From the NCBI GenBank assembly GCA_020024215.1, contig JAHHUC010000045.1, positions 1 through 18,477 of the forward strand: a stretch of DNA of 18,477 nt, read 5' to 3'. The stretch's first letter is position 1; each line of letters opens with the position of its first letter. The DNA comes from Oscillospiraceae bacterium (GTDB taxonomy: Bacteria > Bacillota > Clostridia > Oscillospirales > Ruminococcaceae). Below, one piece after another: positions 1-7,201 of the stretch. Both the position numbers and the translations under genes were made by a program. Below the pieces are notes generated by a model. It saw only the letters and a list, made by a program, of their open reading frames with translations. It did no database searches and was not told where the DNA came from.

Positions 1-1
1 T

Positions 2-49
2 AAAATAGCGGTGTTTCAGAGTGGGGATTATCGTGATGTGTGCGATTGA
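2..49 (+). CDS. possible 3' end of a gene truncated at the left edge
   Basis: A reading frame open from the left edge codes for a 15-residue tail (ending in DYRDVCD) and stops with TGA at 47-49. It could be the C-terminus of an upstream gene whose body lies outside the window. The downstream promoter starts inside its last codons, which is common between closely packed genes. Nothing else supports it, and a 15-codon open frame is easily due to chance. Confidence 0.2.
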   Translation, partial: KIAVFQSGDYRDVCD

Positions 50-74
50 AAAGTTCATAATCAGGTGGTATAAT
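46..74 (+). promoter_or_regulatory. sigma-A-type promoter with extended -10
   Basis: TTGAAA (46-51), a 17 bp spacer and TATAAT (69-74) form a near-consensus promoter. A TG one base before the -10 (66-67) makes it an extended -10 element. Transcription should begin near 81. This excludes the in-frame TTG at 85 as a realistic start of the downstream gene and supports the ATG at 127. Confidence 0.75.
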
Positions 75-126
75 AGAAAAAAACTTGACATTAAATAAAA
101 TTATAGAAGATTGGGGAGCAATGAAA

Positions 127-528
127 ATGATAGAACAGGAATTTACTCTAAAAGCAACAGAAATTATAAAGCAAATGGTAAATGCCATTGCAGATAAAAA
201 GTATGAAAAGTTGGCTTCGTTCATGCGCATGGATCCATCGTGGCTCACAGAAGGGCGAACAATGACAGAAGCTTTTGAGGAATTCGGAAAAATAATTGAT
301 TCTCAATTAGAGGGATGGGAAGAATATGAAGGACGAAAGTTTGTGATAGACCACTTTGATGAGTCTTGCATAGAAGATCTTGATTTCAGCTACTTGGAAA
401 GGCAAAATTTTACAATGGCAACATATCAGCCTACAAATGAAGGAGAAAATATAGATTTTTGGTTTGAAATTGCCTTCACAATAGAGAACAATGAGGAATT
501 AATCGCAGAGTTGAATATAAACTTTTAA
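127..528 (+). CDS. small acidic hypothetical protein (133 aa)
   Basis: I do not recognise this protein with confidence. The ATG at 127 is chosen because GGGGAG (113-118) lies 8 nt before it; an ATG at 121 is only 2 nt from that site, and an in-frame TTG at 85 sits almost at the predicted transcription start. The product is acidic, soluble, and has no signal peptide or membrane segment. The N-terminal half looks helical (residues about 1-62), and the C-terminal half alternates as in a beta sheet, ending in ELIAELNINF. The helix-then-strand layout recalls small Firmicutes proteins of unknown function such as the DUF7668 group, but I hold that weakly. It is a single-gene unit: its own promoter lies upstream and a hairpin terminator follows 14 bp after the stop. 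Confidence 0.7.
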   Translation: MIEQEFTLKATEIIKQMVNAIADKKYEKLASFMRMDPSWLTEGRTMTEAFEEFGKIIDSQLEGWEEYEGRKFVIDHFDESCIEDLDFSYLERQNFTMATYQPTNEGENIDFWFEIAFTIENNEELIAELNINF

Positions 529-542
529 TTCGATCCATTCCT

Positions 543-572
543 AGCGGTCATGCACCCAGCATGACCGCTTTT
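543..572 (+). terminator. intrinsic terminator after the hypothetical gene
   Basis: A perfect 11 bp inverted repeat, AGCGGTCATGC (543-553) and GCATGACCGCT (559-569), with a 5 nt loop is followed by TTTT on the plus strand. It sits 14 bp beyond the stop codon of the small hypothetical gene. Confidence 0.85.
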
Positions 573-973
573 CCATGCTCTTTTATGCAGTATTGCCTTC
601 TTTTGGAAATGCATTGCCCTCCGCTTTTAGCAGCTTCATCATCTTATCAGCTGCGGTGGCGGTGCTGTTCTCCTGCAAAAATATTGAACTGCCTGCTGTT
701 ATCATATACTGCGCCTTGGAATTGGCAGAATTATTTTAAAATGGCTAAATCACCCATCAGAAGGCATTTTATGTTAAAATCATTTTTTGAAATAGGCATG
801 ACAACTCTATTTATATCCTGCATAATACAGCTATCTGTTTGGTTAATTCTATATTTTTAATCTGCTGATAAATTAAAATCCGACAATCGCTCCAACAGAT
901 TTTGTTGCCGCATTTAAATCTGCATAAAAATCCTTAAACAGCAGCTTTTGCCGGATTGTATGTGCACAAACTT
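573..973. other. gene-free stretch with a possible gene remnant
   Basis: No intact gene is supported here. A plus-strand frame of 99 codons (561-860) starts inside the terminator hairpin, lacks a ribosome binding site and has a composition unlike the real genes. On the minus strand, 583-735 reads as 50 protein-like codons (residues such as AQYMITAGSS, DKMMKLLKAEG) ending in TAA at 583-585, but a stop precedes it at 736-738 and no start signal is present. It may be the tail of a decayed gene. The rest (about 740-973) is AT-rich with no recognisable structure. Confidence 0.3.
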
Positions 974-1006
974 AAAGGAAGTACGATTTTTACTCGTACT
1001 TCCTTT
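974..1006 (-). terminator. hairpin terminator of the rubredoxin gene
   Basis: A perfect 13 bp inverted repeat (974-986 with 994-1006, loop of 7 nt) begins 3 bp beyond the stop codon of the flavin reductase-rubredoxin gene. On the minus strand the stem ends in TTT followed by AAGTTT, a weak U-tract. On the plus strand it is followed by T-rich sequence, so it may stop transcription from both sides. Confidence 0.7.
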
Positions 1007-1008
1007 TC

Positions 1009-1668
1009 TTATTTCTTCACAAACTCCGACTTAGGCTGCAGGCATATGGGACAGACCCAGCTTTCGGACAATTCCTCAAAGGGAACGTCACCGTCATACA
1101 CATAGCCGCAAACAGGACATACCCACCTGCCGTCCTCTCTCCTTATCAAAATCTCCTCCTGCTTTGCTTTTTCAGGGATATATGTGGGGGCATTTTTAGG
1201 AGCTGTTCCCTTTACAACCTTATGATAATAGGCATATGTCATAGGCTCATTGGAATCAAGTATATCCCCATCCTCCACCTGACATAAAAATACTGTGTGG
1301 GTGGCAGTTTCCATATTATCTATAACCCTGCATATAAGATAAGCACAGGCCTCTTTTAAAACCGGAAGTCCGTTTTTTTCCTCAAATTCAACTTTTTCAA
1401 ACTTATTCACATCTCTGCCGCTTTTAAAGCCGAAGGTTCCTATAATTGCAGGATCTGTTTTTTCAGAAAGGATATTTAGCGCAAAGACCTTATGCTTTGA
1501 AACACATCTGTTGGTGTAGTTGTCATGATTTATGCTGACAGCTATTGTTGCAGGGGATGAGGTTATCTGCATGGCACTGTTGGCAACACATCCTGTAAAA
1601 CGGTTTTCGTCCAATGTGGAAACTACATAAACTCCATAGGAAAGCTTGTGAAATGTCAAATTGTTCAT
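1009..1668 (-). CDS. high-molecular-weight rubredoxin (flavin reductase-rubredoxin fusion)
   Basis: The 219-residue product joins two domains. Residues about 1-150 are an FMN-binding flavin-reductase-like domain (flavoredoxin type). Residues about 180-219 are a rubredoxin with two CxxC knuckles, Cys184/Cys187 and Cys206/Cys209, binding one iron; the loop between them is short, as in this class rather than classical 52-residue rubredoxin. In Moorella the homologous Hrb passes electrons from NADH to flavodiiron proteins for O2/NO removal; a similar cytoplasmic redox role is inferred. The ATG at 1666-1668 is chosen because AGAGGG lies just upstream and homology begins there; the frame stays open for another 51 codons, but those cover two promoters and have no family similarity. 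The gene is transcribed alone and ends at the 974-1006 hairpin. Confidence 0.9.
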   Translation of the reverse strand: MNNLTFHKLSYGVYVVSTLDENRFTGCVANSAMQITSSPATIAVSINHDNYTNRCVSKHKVFALNILSEKTDPAIIGTFGFKSGRDVNKFEKVEFEEKNGLPVLKEACAYLICRVIDNMETATHTVFLCQVEDGDILDSNEPMTYAYYHKVVKGTAPKNAPTYIPEKAKQEEILIRREDGRWVCPVCGYVYDGDVPFEELSESWVCPICLQPKSEFVKK

Positions 1669-1716
1669 ATTTCCCTCTTTTCCGCAGCTTTCAACTGCCT
1701 TAAAATTATTATATAA

Positions 1717-1745
1717 ATTATATAATATTATCCTATGTTTGGCAA
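1717..1745 (-). promoter_or_regulatory. proximal promoter of the rubredoxin gene
   Basis: Read on the minus strand, TTGCCA (1740-1745), a 17 bp spacer and TATAAT (1717-1722) match sigma-A consensus well. Transcription would begin near 1710, giving a leader of about 40 nt before the ATG at 1668. Confidence 0.6.
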
Positions 1746-1805
1746 TAAATTTAAACATCATCTGCCGGCATAAGCTTCCGGCGGAAATTTTTATATTCTT
1801 ATGCC

Positions 1806-1834
1806 AAAATATCAGAAGCACTCTTAAATGTCAA
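1806..1834 (-). promoter_or_regulatory. distal promoter of the rubredoxin gene
   Basis: Read on the minus strand, TTGACA (1829-1834), a 17 bp spacer ending in TGA and TATTTT (1806-1811) give a consensus -35 with an extended -10. A transcript from here would carry about 130 nt of leader, including a small hairpin (CCGGAAGC-TTATG-CCGG region, 1766-1783), and would run through the proximal promoter. Confidence 0.55.
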
Positions 1835-2023
1835 AGCGCTTTGCTGGAGTATTCTATGCTTTTAATTGGCAAAAGGCCCAGACGGGCGCCTGCAAGAAGA
1901 ATAAAATGATGACACCTTACATTCTCATTAAAAGATATTGGCAGAATGTAATTTTACCTAAACAGCGTGACCTTTAATTTTCTCATTAAATCAAAGGAAT
2001 TGACAGAGGAAGCTTTCTTATAT
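1835..2023. other. intergenic stretch without a gene
   Basis: Between the distal rubredoxin promoter and the terminator of the DUF6512-like gene there is no supportable gene. The only structure I see is a small GC-rich hairpin, GCCC-agac-GGGC at 1876-1887, which on the minus strand is followed by CTTTT and could be a short terminator. Confidence 0.4.
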
Positions 2024-2066
2024 AAAGACCGCAGAAGCACTGAAATTCAACTGCTCTGCGGTCTTT
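2024..2066 (-). terminator. terminator of the DUF6512-like gene
   Basis: The arms AAAGACCGCAG (2024-2034) and CTGCGGTCTTT (2056-2066) are an 11 bp perfect stem, extended inward by AGCA/TGCT with one bulged A. It lies 19 bp beyond the stop of the minus-strand gene. The U-tract on the minus strand is short (TTT then ATATAA). Confidence 0.75.
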
Positions 2067-2085
2067 GCTTTAAGAAAATTTATAA

Positions 2086-2598
2086 TTACAGCGGCGGATC
2101 AAAAATTCCCAAATTGGGCGGATTGAATGTGAAAATCCAAAATGCCAGCATCAAAGCTGCAATTACTGCAAAAGAAAGCAGCTCAGAGCCTTCTGAACAG
2201 TTATAGGGCCTGCTTTTAAAGCCTTTATAGGAATAGGCATATGCTGAGAGAACACCCAAAATAAAAACTGCTATATCCAAGGGCAGATAATTGCTTCCTA
2301 AAATTCCTGTATAGGTGTAAAATGAAGCCGTTATCACAAACATTCCCATAAGGACAGACTTTAATTTAATTGTGAAAAAGCATTTTTCATGCTTTCCATA
2401 TATTGCATACTCAAATATGGAAAAAAGCAGAAAGGGAAAAAATATAAGCTTTAAATGCTCCCATGTGCTTTCATTTACAGCGCTGAAAACTGCCGCTATA
2501 CTGCTGAAATCAGACCATTCCCATGTAAAATGAAGAAGTGTTCCCAATATAAGAGCAAATGCAGCACCAATCACATGAATTGATTTTAAAGAAAGCAT
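2086..2598 (-). CDS. DUF6512-like integral membrane protein
   Basis: The 170-residue product is hydrophobic with about five membrane segments. Its sequence near the N-terminus, HFTWEWS (residues 23-29) followed by VNESTWEHLK (41-50), is the pattern I associate with the DUF6512 family of clostridial membrane proteins of unknown function. The ATG at 2596-2598 is chosen because AGGGGGA lies 4-5 nt upstream; an upstream in-frame extension of 26 codons has no such site. A minus-strand TATAAT at 2651-2656 without a good -35 is a possible promoter. No function can be inferred from neighbours, since the gene is flanked by its own terminator and by an unrelated gene. Confidence 0.75.
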   Translation of the reverse strand: MLSLKSIHVIGAAFALILGTLLHFTWEWSDFSSIAAVFSAVNESTWEHLKLIFFPFLLFSIFEYAIYGKHEKCFFTIKLKSVLMGMFVITASFYTYTGILGSNYLPLDIAVFILGVLSAYAYSYKGFKSRPYNCSEGSELLSFAVIAALMLAFWIFTFNPPNLGIFDPPL

Positions 2599-2698
2599 AT
2601 AATCCCCCTTTTTATGGTTATATGCTTTTATTTTATTCAGCTTAGAGAGAATTATAACCCAAAAAGCAAATAACAAACAGTAAAATTTATTATTAAAT

Positions 2699-3306
2699 TT
2701 ACTTTTTGTTATTTAACATTCTGCAAAAATACTCGTCCACATCACTGAAATTCATGCCGTCAACAGTTTCCCTTCTGCAATCCTCAAGAAGCAGCTGTGC
2801 CTTTTGCTCAAGGCACAGCTTGAAGGCGCAATAGCACTTTAGCATGAGATAATACTTTTTCCAAAGCAAAGGAACAGCAGTCAACATTCTTGTTATTTCA
2901 TCAAAGGAGCTGTCAGCTATTTTTTCAAAGTTACCCCACTTTTCAAACCACATTTCAAAGTCATCAACAGAATTGCAGACATTAGAAATCATATTTTCAT
3001 CATCTATTGAAACAAATCCATTTTTAAAACTGTTTAATCCAGGATTATCAACAGCATATTCTGCTCTCTCTCTTATGATACACTCATATTCCTTTGGATG
3101 CTCAAATAAACGAATTTCTTTTTTTCTATCCTTGGAAAATCTACGGGGTGAAGGCACAAATTTATAAAATAATAATCTCCGTAAGCTCCTCTTTGAAAAT
3201 CAACCAATCTGTAAAATCCGTTTTTTATTTTCCGGAAGGATTTTCCTTTTTTCTTATATCCTTTTTGTGAAAGAACAATGCCAACCTTATCCAATAACTG
3301 TTTCAT
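2699..3306 (-). pseudogene. DUF4304-like protein gene split by a frame change
   Basis: Two overlapping frames encode one apparent protein. The first (from ATG 3306, residues 1-63) contains GYKKKGKSFRK and YYFINLCLHP, typical of the start of DUF4304-like domains. The second carries the remainder, beginning EIRLFEHPKEYECIIRER, and ends at TAA 2699-2701. Joined by a -1 shift the product would be about 202 aa, a sensible family length; unshifted translation gives a 77-residue fragment. The switch point coincides with a run of seven A (3119-3125) forming A AAA AAG in phase. A lost A in the homopolymer (natural mutation or sequencing error) is the simplest reading; programmed slippage is the alternative. 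AAAGGTGG lies about 10 nt before the ATG. The start is only 24 bp from the htrA terminator, so no separate promoter is obvious. Confidence 0.7.
3118..3124 (-). other. A AAA AAG slippery heptamer at the frame junction
   Basis: In the upstream frame the codons are GAA AAA AAG (3126-3118), so the heptamer A AAA AAG is in the exact phase used for -1 slippage in dnaX-type frameshifting. A -1 step here enters precisely the frame that continues the DUF4304-like protein. An AAGGA lies just 3 nt upstream of the A run, closer than the spacing that favours -1 shifts, and no strong hairpin is visible downstream. The site may therefore be only a mutation-prone homopolymer. Confidence 0.45.
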
Positions 3307-3330
3307 TATCCAAAACCACCTTTATAGTTT

Positions 3331-3360
3331 AAAAAAGTCCCAAAAAGCGGGACTTTTTTT
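3331..3360 (-). terminator. intrinsic terminator of htrA
   Basis: Read on the minus strand, AAAAAAGTCCC (arm 3349-3359) and GGGACTTTTTT (arm 3331-3341) form an 11 bp stem with a 7 nt loop, ending in a run of T. It lies 10 bp beyond the htrA stop codon. Confidence 0.85.
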
Positions 3361-3369
3361 ACTTAAATT

Positions 3370-4779
3370 CTATTGTGGAACTTCAACTGTGGATTTATCA
3401 ACATCTGCCATAAGCTCACAGACTACATCAAAAGTCTTGCCTATGCCGCCTCTTTCGGGCCTAAAGAGTGAAAGCTTAACCTTTTCTCCTGCTTTCTTTC
3501 CATCTAAAGCAGCGGAAATATCATCAAAATCTTCTACTCGCTGTTCATTGATATGTGTGATTATATCTCCCTGTGAAGCCTTTGTATTTGCCAGATCAGA
3601 ATTTACATCTATGGTATGGATCTGTATTCCTGTGGGATAGCCATATATATTGCCTATTACCTCAGGAATGATTTTGCCTGTGATGCCGATTTTTGTTCTG
3701 CCGGTTACATATCCGAAATTTCTCAAATCATTGATGATAGGCTCTGCTTCCTTTATGGGAATTGAGAAGCCTATTCCCTCATAATCAACCCCTGCGATCT
3801 TGGCGGAATTTATTCCCACCACCTGTCCGAAGGAATTTACCAATGCACCGCCTGAATTTCCGGGATTTATAGCTGCATCAACCTGAATATAGCTTACGGA
3901 ATTGCCGCCGTCCTTTATGGTTCTGTTAAGTCCTGAAACAATTCCCTGTGTAACAGAGCCAAAGAGTGTGTTTCCGCCGGGATTTCCGATAGCCACTATC
4001 TGCTCGCCCACCTCAAGCTCGTCCGAATTTCCAAAATCTGCAACAGGGAGGTTTTCGCCGTCCACCTTTATCACTGCAAGGTCGGACTTTACATCTATTC
4101 CGATTATCTTGGCAGCATATGTGTCCCCGTTGTTAAGCTCCACATTGAGGGCTATTGCACCATTTACCACATGGGCGTTGGTGACGATATAGCCGTCGGG
4201 AGAAAAGATGATGCCTGAGCCTGTGCCGGTTGCATCAAAGCTTCTTGCATCTGCATACATTGTTATTCCCACAACGCTGGGGGAAACCTTCTTTGCAATC
4301 TCGACTGTTGAAAGGCCGCTGTCGGTGTAAATGGGAACTCCTGAAAGCTCCTTAGGCTTATCCTTCAGCTCTATCGCAGTCTCTGAGACAGAGGAATTTT
4401 CCTGTTTTGCCGAACTATCGTTTTTATCCTTTACATTGTCATAAATAGCATAAATTCCATAGCCTGAAAGAGCAACAACGCCTACTAAAAGCACACATGC
4501 CAAAATGCTGCAAAACACTAAAACACCGGTATTTTTTTTCTTTTTAGGCGGAACACTGCTGCTTTTCTGATACTCGCCGTAATTCCAGTTGTATCTATTT
4601 TCCCGGCTGTCATTTTCAGACTGTTCGCTGTTTTGGTATTTTGAATTCACACCGTTTGCGCCTAAATCGGAAGCAGTGTAGTGATAAGAGCCTTCATTGT
4701 AAGCATTGCTTCCGTAGTTGTCAGAATTTTGGCCATTACATCCTCCGGCATCTGAATTGGTGTATCCGTTATTGTCCAT
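3370..4779 (-). CDS. htrA: HtrA/DegP-family membrane-anchored serine protease with PDZ domain
   Basis: The 469-residue product is an S1C protease that degrades misfolded proteins outside the membrane. Residues 1-79 are a cytoplasmic tail rich in Asn, Ser, Tyr and Gly; KKKKK at 79-83 precedes one membrane segment (about 84-111); a linker leads to a trypsin-like domain (about 155-345) with the triad His203 (TNAHVV), Asp233 (SDLAV) and Ser309 (NPGNSGG); a single PDZ domain occupies about 365-455. The ATG at 4779 has GAGGAGG 8 nt upstream. It lies 108 bp behind the histidine kinase with no clear terminator between, so it is probably the third gene of the two-component operon, fitting a CssRS/HtrA-type envelope-stress circuit. 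It ends at the 3331-3360 terminator. Confidence 0.93.
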   Translation of the reverse strand: MDNNGYTNSDAGGCNGQNSDNYGSNAYNEGSYHYTASDLGANGVNSKYQNSEQSENDSRENRYNWNYGEYQKSSSVPPKKKKNTGVLVFCSILACVLLVGVVALSGYGIYAIYDNVKDKNDSSAKQENSSVSETAIELKDKPKELSGVPIYTDSGLSTVEIAKKVSPSVVGITMYADARSFDATGTGSGIIFSPDGYIVTNAHVVNGAIALNVELNNGDTYAAKIIGIDVKSDLAVIKVDGENLPVADFGNSDELEVGEQIVAIGNPGGNTLFGSVTQGIVSGLNRTIKDGGNSVSYIQVDAAINPGNSGGALVNSFGQVVGINSAKIAGVDYEGIGFSIPIKEAEPIINDLRNFGYVTGRTKIGITGKIIPEVIGNIYGYPTGIQIHTIDVNSDLANTKASQGDIITHINEQRVEDFDDISAALDGKKAGEKVKLSLFRPERGGIGKTFDVVCELMADVDKSTVEVPQ

Positions 4780-4793
4780 CGAAATTTCCTCCT

Positions 4794-4871
4794 CGAATAT
4801 TCGCTTTTATCTTTATTTATCATAATTGCATTGTAAAGGGAATTTATGAACACAATTTTTAGAATATTCCC
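4794..4871. promoter_or_regulatory. paired GAATATTC palindromes upstream of htrA
   Basis: The palindrome CGAATATTCG (4794-4803) lies next to the htrA ribosome binding site, and a second GAATATTC (4862-4869) lies 67 bp further upstream, close to the end of the kinase gene. The distal copy also forms part of a GGGAAT/ATTCCC inverted repeat (4838-4843 with 4866-4871). The arrangement could be an operator pair controlling a secondary htrA promoter. I could not find a convincing -35/-10 between them. Confidence 0.3.
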
Positions 4872-4887
4872 TGCTTATGTAAAGAAT

Positions 4888-6351
4888 TTATAACTCTTTT
4901 TTGTTCTTCCTGAACAGGCCTGAACCGGATTTCTGATCAGCTATGGGCAAGGTGAAGCTGAATTCTGCATATTCTCCCAAATTGCTTGAAACAGAGATTG
5001 TTCCGCCATGAAGGTTTACAAGCGATTTTACTATGTTAAGGCCAAGTCCCACGCCCTTTTTGTTTATGCTCCTTGAGCGGTCGCTTTTATAAAACCTGTC
5101 AAAAAGCTTTGGTATTTCCTCTTTTTCAATTCCTGCGCCGGTGTTTCTCACAGATATTCTGAGCATCCTGCCCTCCTCTGTGTAGCCTATGCTTATCTTT
5201 CCGTTTTGAGGCGTGAATTTGACGGCGTTTTCAATCAGGTTGTACATTATCTGTGCAACCATGTCAGGATCGGCTGAGGCATAATTTTTTCCGCTGTCCA
5301 GACCTTCTATTTCAATGCTCTTTTCATCAATTCTCTGCTCAAAGCCGAGAATTGTTCTGAACATTATCTCATTTACATCCACAGTAGAGGGATTGAGCTT
5401 CATTTCCCCTGCCTCTATCTTAGAGATATTCAGCATGGAGATGACCATTCTTGAAAGCCTTTTCACCTCATCGGAAACTATTGTGAGATATTTTGGAAAA
5501 TCCTTGTTTTCAATGGTTCCGTCCAGCATGCCGTCAATAAACCCGCCGATGGATGTCATGGGAGTTCTCAGCTCATGGGAAACATTGGCAACAAAGGTTC
5601 TGCTCATAGCCTCCTGCGAGGCAAGTGCGCCTGCCATATTGTTGAAGGCTTTAGCAAGCTGTGAAACCTCGTCCTCTCCCTTTATGGGAACCCTGACAGA
5701 AAAATCTCCCCTTGCAAAGCTGTTGGTCGCCTTGAGCATAGCCCTCAAAGGATTTACCAGTGAATCCGTTGTAAAATATATGGCTATGAAGGCTATAAAA
5801 ATTATGATTATAGCTCCCATTATGAACATTTTTGCCAGCTCGCGCAAAAGCCCTGTGAGGGCGGATGCGGAGGAGGCTGCAAATACTGCACCTATTATCT
5901 TTCCGTTGGCAATAACCGGAATTCCCACCACATAGCATGTTTCGCCCAAAACGCTGCCCAGCTTGCCGACTGCAGAATAGCTGCCCTCAGTGAGAGCAGC
6001 AACAACATCCGCAGGCACCTTCGCCTGTTCATTTATAGAAATTCTATGCTCTGTGTTTATTATTATTCTGCCGTTCAAATCTGAGAGCATGATATCTGCC
6101 TCTGTGGCATGTGAAAGGATATCGAGATTTGATTTTATCACTGTGGCATCTATAAACTTTTCCTTGTTGGAAAAATAATTCTGTGATATAAGCGCAGATG
6201 CCTGCTGAGCTCTTTTTTCCAAAACCTCAACCCTGTCCTCCTTGAAATAGTTGGAGCACATGGCATAAAAAACAAATCCGAAAATTGTTACGCTGACCAT
6301 CAGAATTGTTGTAAACAGAGTAAAATATCTGGCAAACAGACTCTTTTGCAA
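4888..6351 (-). CDS. sensor histidine kinase (HAMP, HisKA, HATPase)
   Basis: The 487-residue product is a class I sensor kinase. A membrane segment (about 10-31) leads to an extracytoplasmic sensing region (about 35-168), a second membrane segment (about 172-194), a HAMP linker (about 195-247), the dimerisation domain with phospho-accepting His259 in FVANVSHELRTP, and an ATPase domain with N-box (Asn371, Asn375), G1 NTGAGI (403-408), F-box FDRFYKSD and G2 GVGLGLNIV (433-441). The start is a TTG (6349-6351) preceded 8 nt upstream by AGGGGG; no in-frame ATG gives a full first membrane segment. It begins 16 bp after the response regulator gene and is followed by htrA, so it probably phosphorylates that regulator in response to envelope conditions. 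The signal is unknown. Confidence 0.93.
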   Translation of the reverse strand: MQKSLFARYFTLFTTILMVSVTIFGFVFYAMCSNYFKEDRVEVLEKRAQQASALISQNYFSNKEKFIDATVIKSNLDILSHATEADIMLSDLNGRIIINTEHRISINEQAKVPADVVAALTEGSYSAVGKLGSVLGETCYVVGIPVIANGKIIGAVFAASSASALTGLLRELAKMFIMGAIIIIFIAFIAIYFTTDSLVNPLRAMLKATNSFARGDFSVRVPIKGEDEVSQLAKAFNNMAGALASQEAMSRTFVANVSHELRTPMTSIGGFIDGMLDGTIENKDFPKYLTIVSDEVKRLSRMVISMLNISKIEAGEMKLNPSTVDVNEIMFRTILGFEQRIDEKSIEIEGLDSGKNYASADPDMVAQIMYNLIENAVKFTPQNGKISIGYTEEGRMLRISVRNTGAGIEKEEIPKLFDRFYKSDRSRSINKKGVGLGLNIVKSLVNLHGGTISVSSNLGEYAEFSFTLPIADQKSGSGLFRKNKKEL

Positions 6352-6367
6352 ATATAATACCCCCTGT

Positions 6368-7063
6368 TTATGCCTTTACCTCAAATTTATAGCCTACGCC
6401 CCAAACCGTTTTCAGGCTCCACTTGTCAGAAACACCCTCCAGCTTTTCCCTCAGTCTTTTTATGTGGACATCCACTGTTCTGGAATCGCCGTAATATTCA
6501 AAGCCCCAAACCTCGTCAAGCAGCTGATCTCTGGTATACACCCTGTTGGGATTAGATGCCAGATGGAAAAGAAGCTCCAGCTCCTTAGGAGGTGTGTCTA
6601 CAACCTTTCCGTCAACCTTCAGCTCATATTTTGTCATATTCACAACAAGCTTGTCAAAGGAGACTTCCCTGACAGAGCTTTCAGGCTGTGCGCTGTTCAC
6701 AGTTCTTCTTAAAACCGCCTTTATTCTGGCTATTATCTCCTTTGTGTCAAAGGGCTTTACAACATAGTCATCGGCGCCCAGCTCAAGCCCAAGCACCTTA
6801 TCAAAGGTTTCACCCTTTGCCGTGAGCATGATGATGGGCACATTGGAATTTTTCCTAAGCTCCCTGCACACCTGCCAGCCGTCAAGACCGGGCATCATGA
6901 CATCAAGAAGGATGAGGTCGGGATTTTCTGTTGAAAATTTTGCAATGGCCTCATTTCCGTTGTTTGCAAGCACAACTGTATATTGCTCCTTTTCCAGATA
7001 CAGTCTCAGAAGCTCACATATATTGATATCATCATCTACTACCATTATTTTTTCCATCGACAT
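6368..7063 (-). CDS. OmpR/PhoB-family response regulator
   Basis: The 231-residue product has a receiver domain (about 4-118) with the acidic pocket Asp11/Asp12, phospho-acceptor Asp54 (LLDVMMPG), Thr81 and Lys103 (VVKPFD). A winged-helix DNA-binding domain (about 134-229) has the family ending RTVDVHIKRLREKL and TVWGVGYKF. The ATG at 7061-7063 has AGGAGG 8 nt upstream; a second ATG two codons on is less well spaced. It is the first gene of the regulator-kinase-htrA operon and probably activates the operon itself and htrA. Its closest functional analogue is likely CssR or a similar stress regulator, but sequence alone does not settle which. Confidence 0.95.
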   Translation of the reverse strand: MSMEKIMVVDDDINICELLRLYLEKEQYTVVLANNGNEAIAKFSTENPDLILLDVMMPGLDGWQVCRELRKNSNVPIIMLTAKGETFDKVLGLELGADDYVVKPFDTKEIIARIKAVLRRTVNSAQPESSVREVSFDKLVVNMTKYELKVDGKVVDTPPKELELLFHLASNPNRVYTRDQLLDEVWGFEYYGDSRTVDVHIKRLREKLEGVSDKWSLKTVWGVGYKFEVKA

Positions 7064-7107
7064 TTTACATTCCTCCTAAGAAAAAGCTTTTATTCAAAAC
7101 AAAAACT

Positions 7108-7127
7108 GCCAAATTAAATCATTTGGC
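7108..7127 (-). terminator. 7 bp hairpin: yibE/F terminator or operator
   Basis: GCCAAAT (7108-7114) and ATTTGGC (7121-7127) are a perfect inverted repeat with a 6 nt loop, followed on the minus strand by AGTTTTTGTTTT. It lies about 75 bp beyond the YibE/F stop and could end that transcript. Because it also overlaps the presumed start of the response regulator operon, it could equally be an operator or a 5' stabilising hairpin. Confidence 0.35.
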
Positions 7128-7130
7128 TTT

Positions 7131-7159
7131 ATTATACATTACAAATTATTTGCAAGGGT
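7131..7159 (-). promoter_or_regulatory. probable promoter of the two-component/htrA operon
   Basis: A minus-strand TATAAT (7131-7136) sits about 68 bp before the response regulator ATG. The -35 region (around 7154-7159) is poor, as expected for an activator-dependent promoter. The predicted transcription start (about 7124) falls inside the inverted repeat at 7108-7127. Confidence 0.4.
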
Positions 7160-7201
7160 TAAATTTTTTTAAACATTGACAGCTTTTTGTATAAAGAAAC
7201 A

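Noticed and set aside
561..860. A 99-codon plus-strand open frame
   Set aside because: It begins within the terminator hairpin at 543-572, has no ribosome binding site, and the predicted protein is compositionally odd.
1669..1821. An N-terminal extension of 51 codons on the rubredoxin protein
   Set aside because: The extension overlaps two promoters and lacks family similarity; a good ribosome binding site precedes the internal ATG at 1668.
3118..3124. Certain programmed frameshifting
   Set aside because: The heptamer is right, but the stimulatory elements expected for efficient -1 shifting are not evident; a one-base loss in the homopolymer explains the data more simply, so it is kept only as an open possibility.
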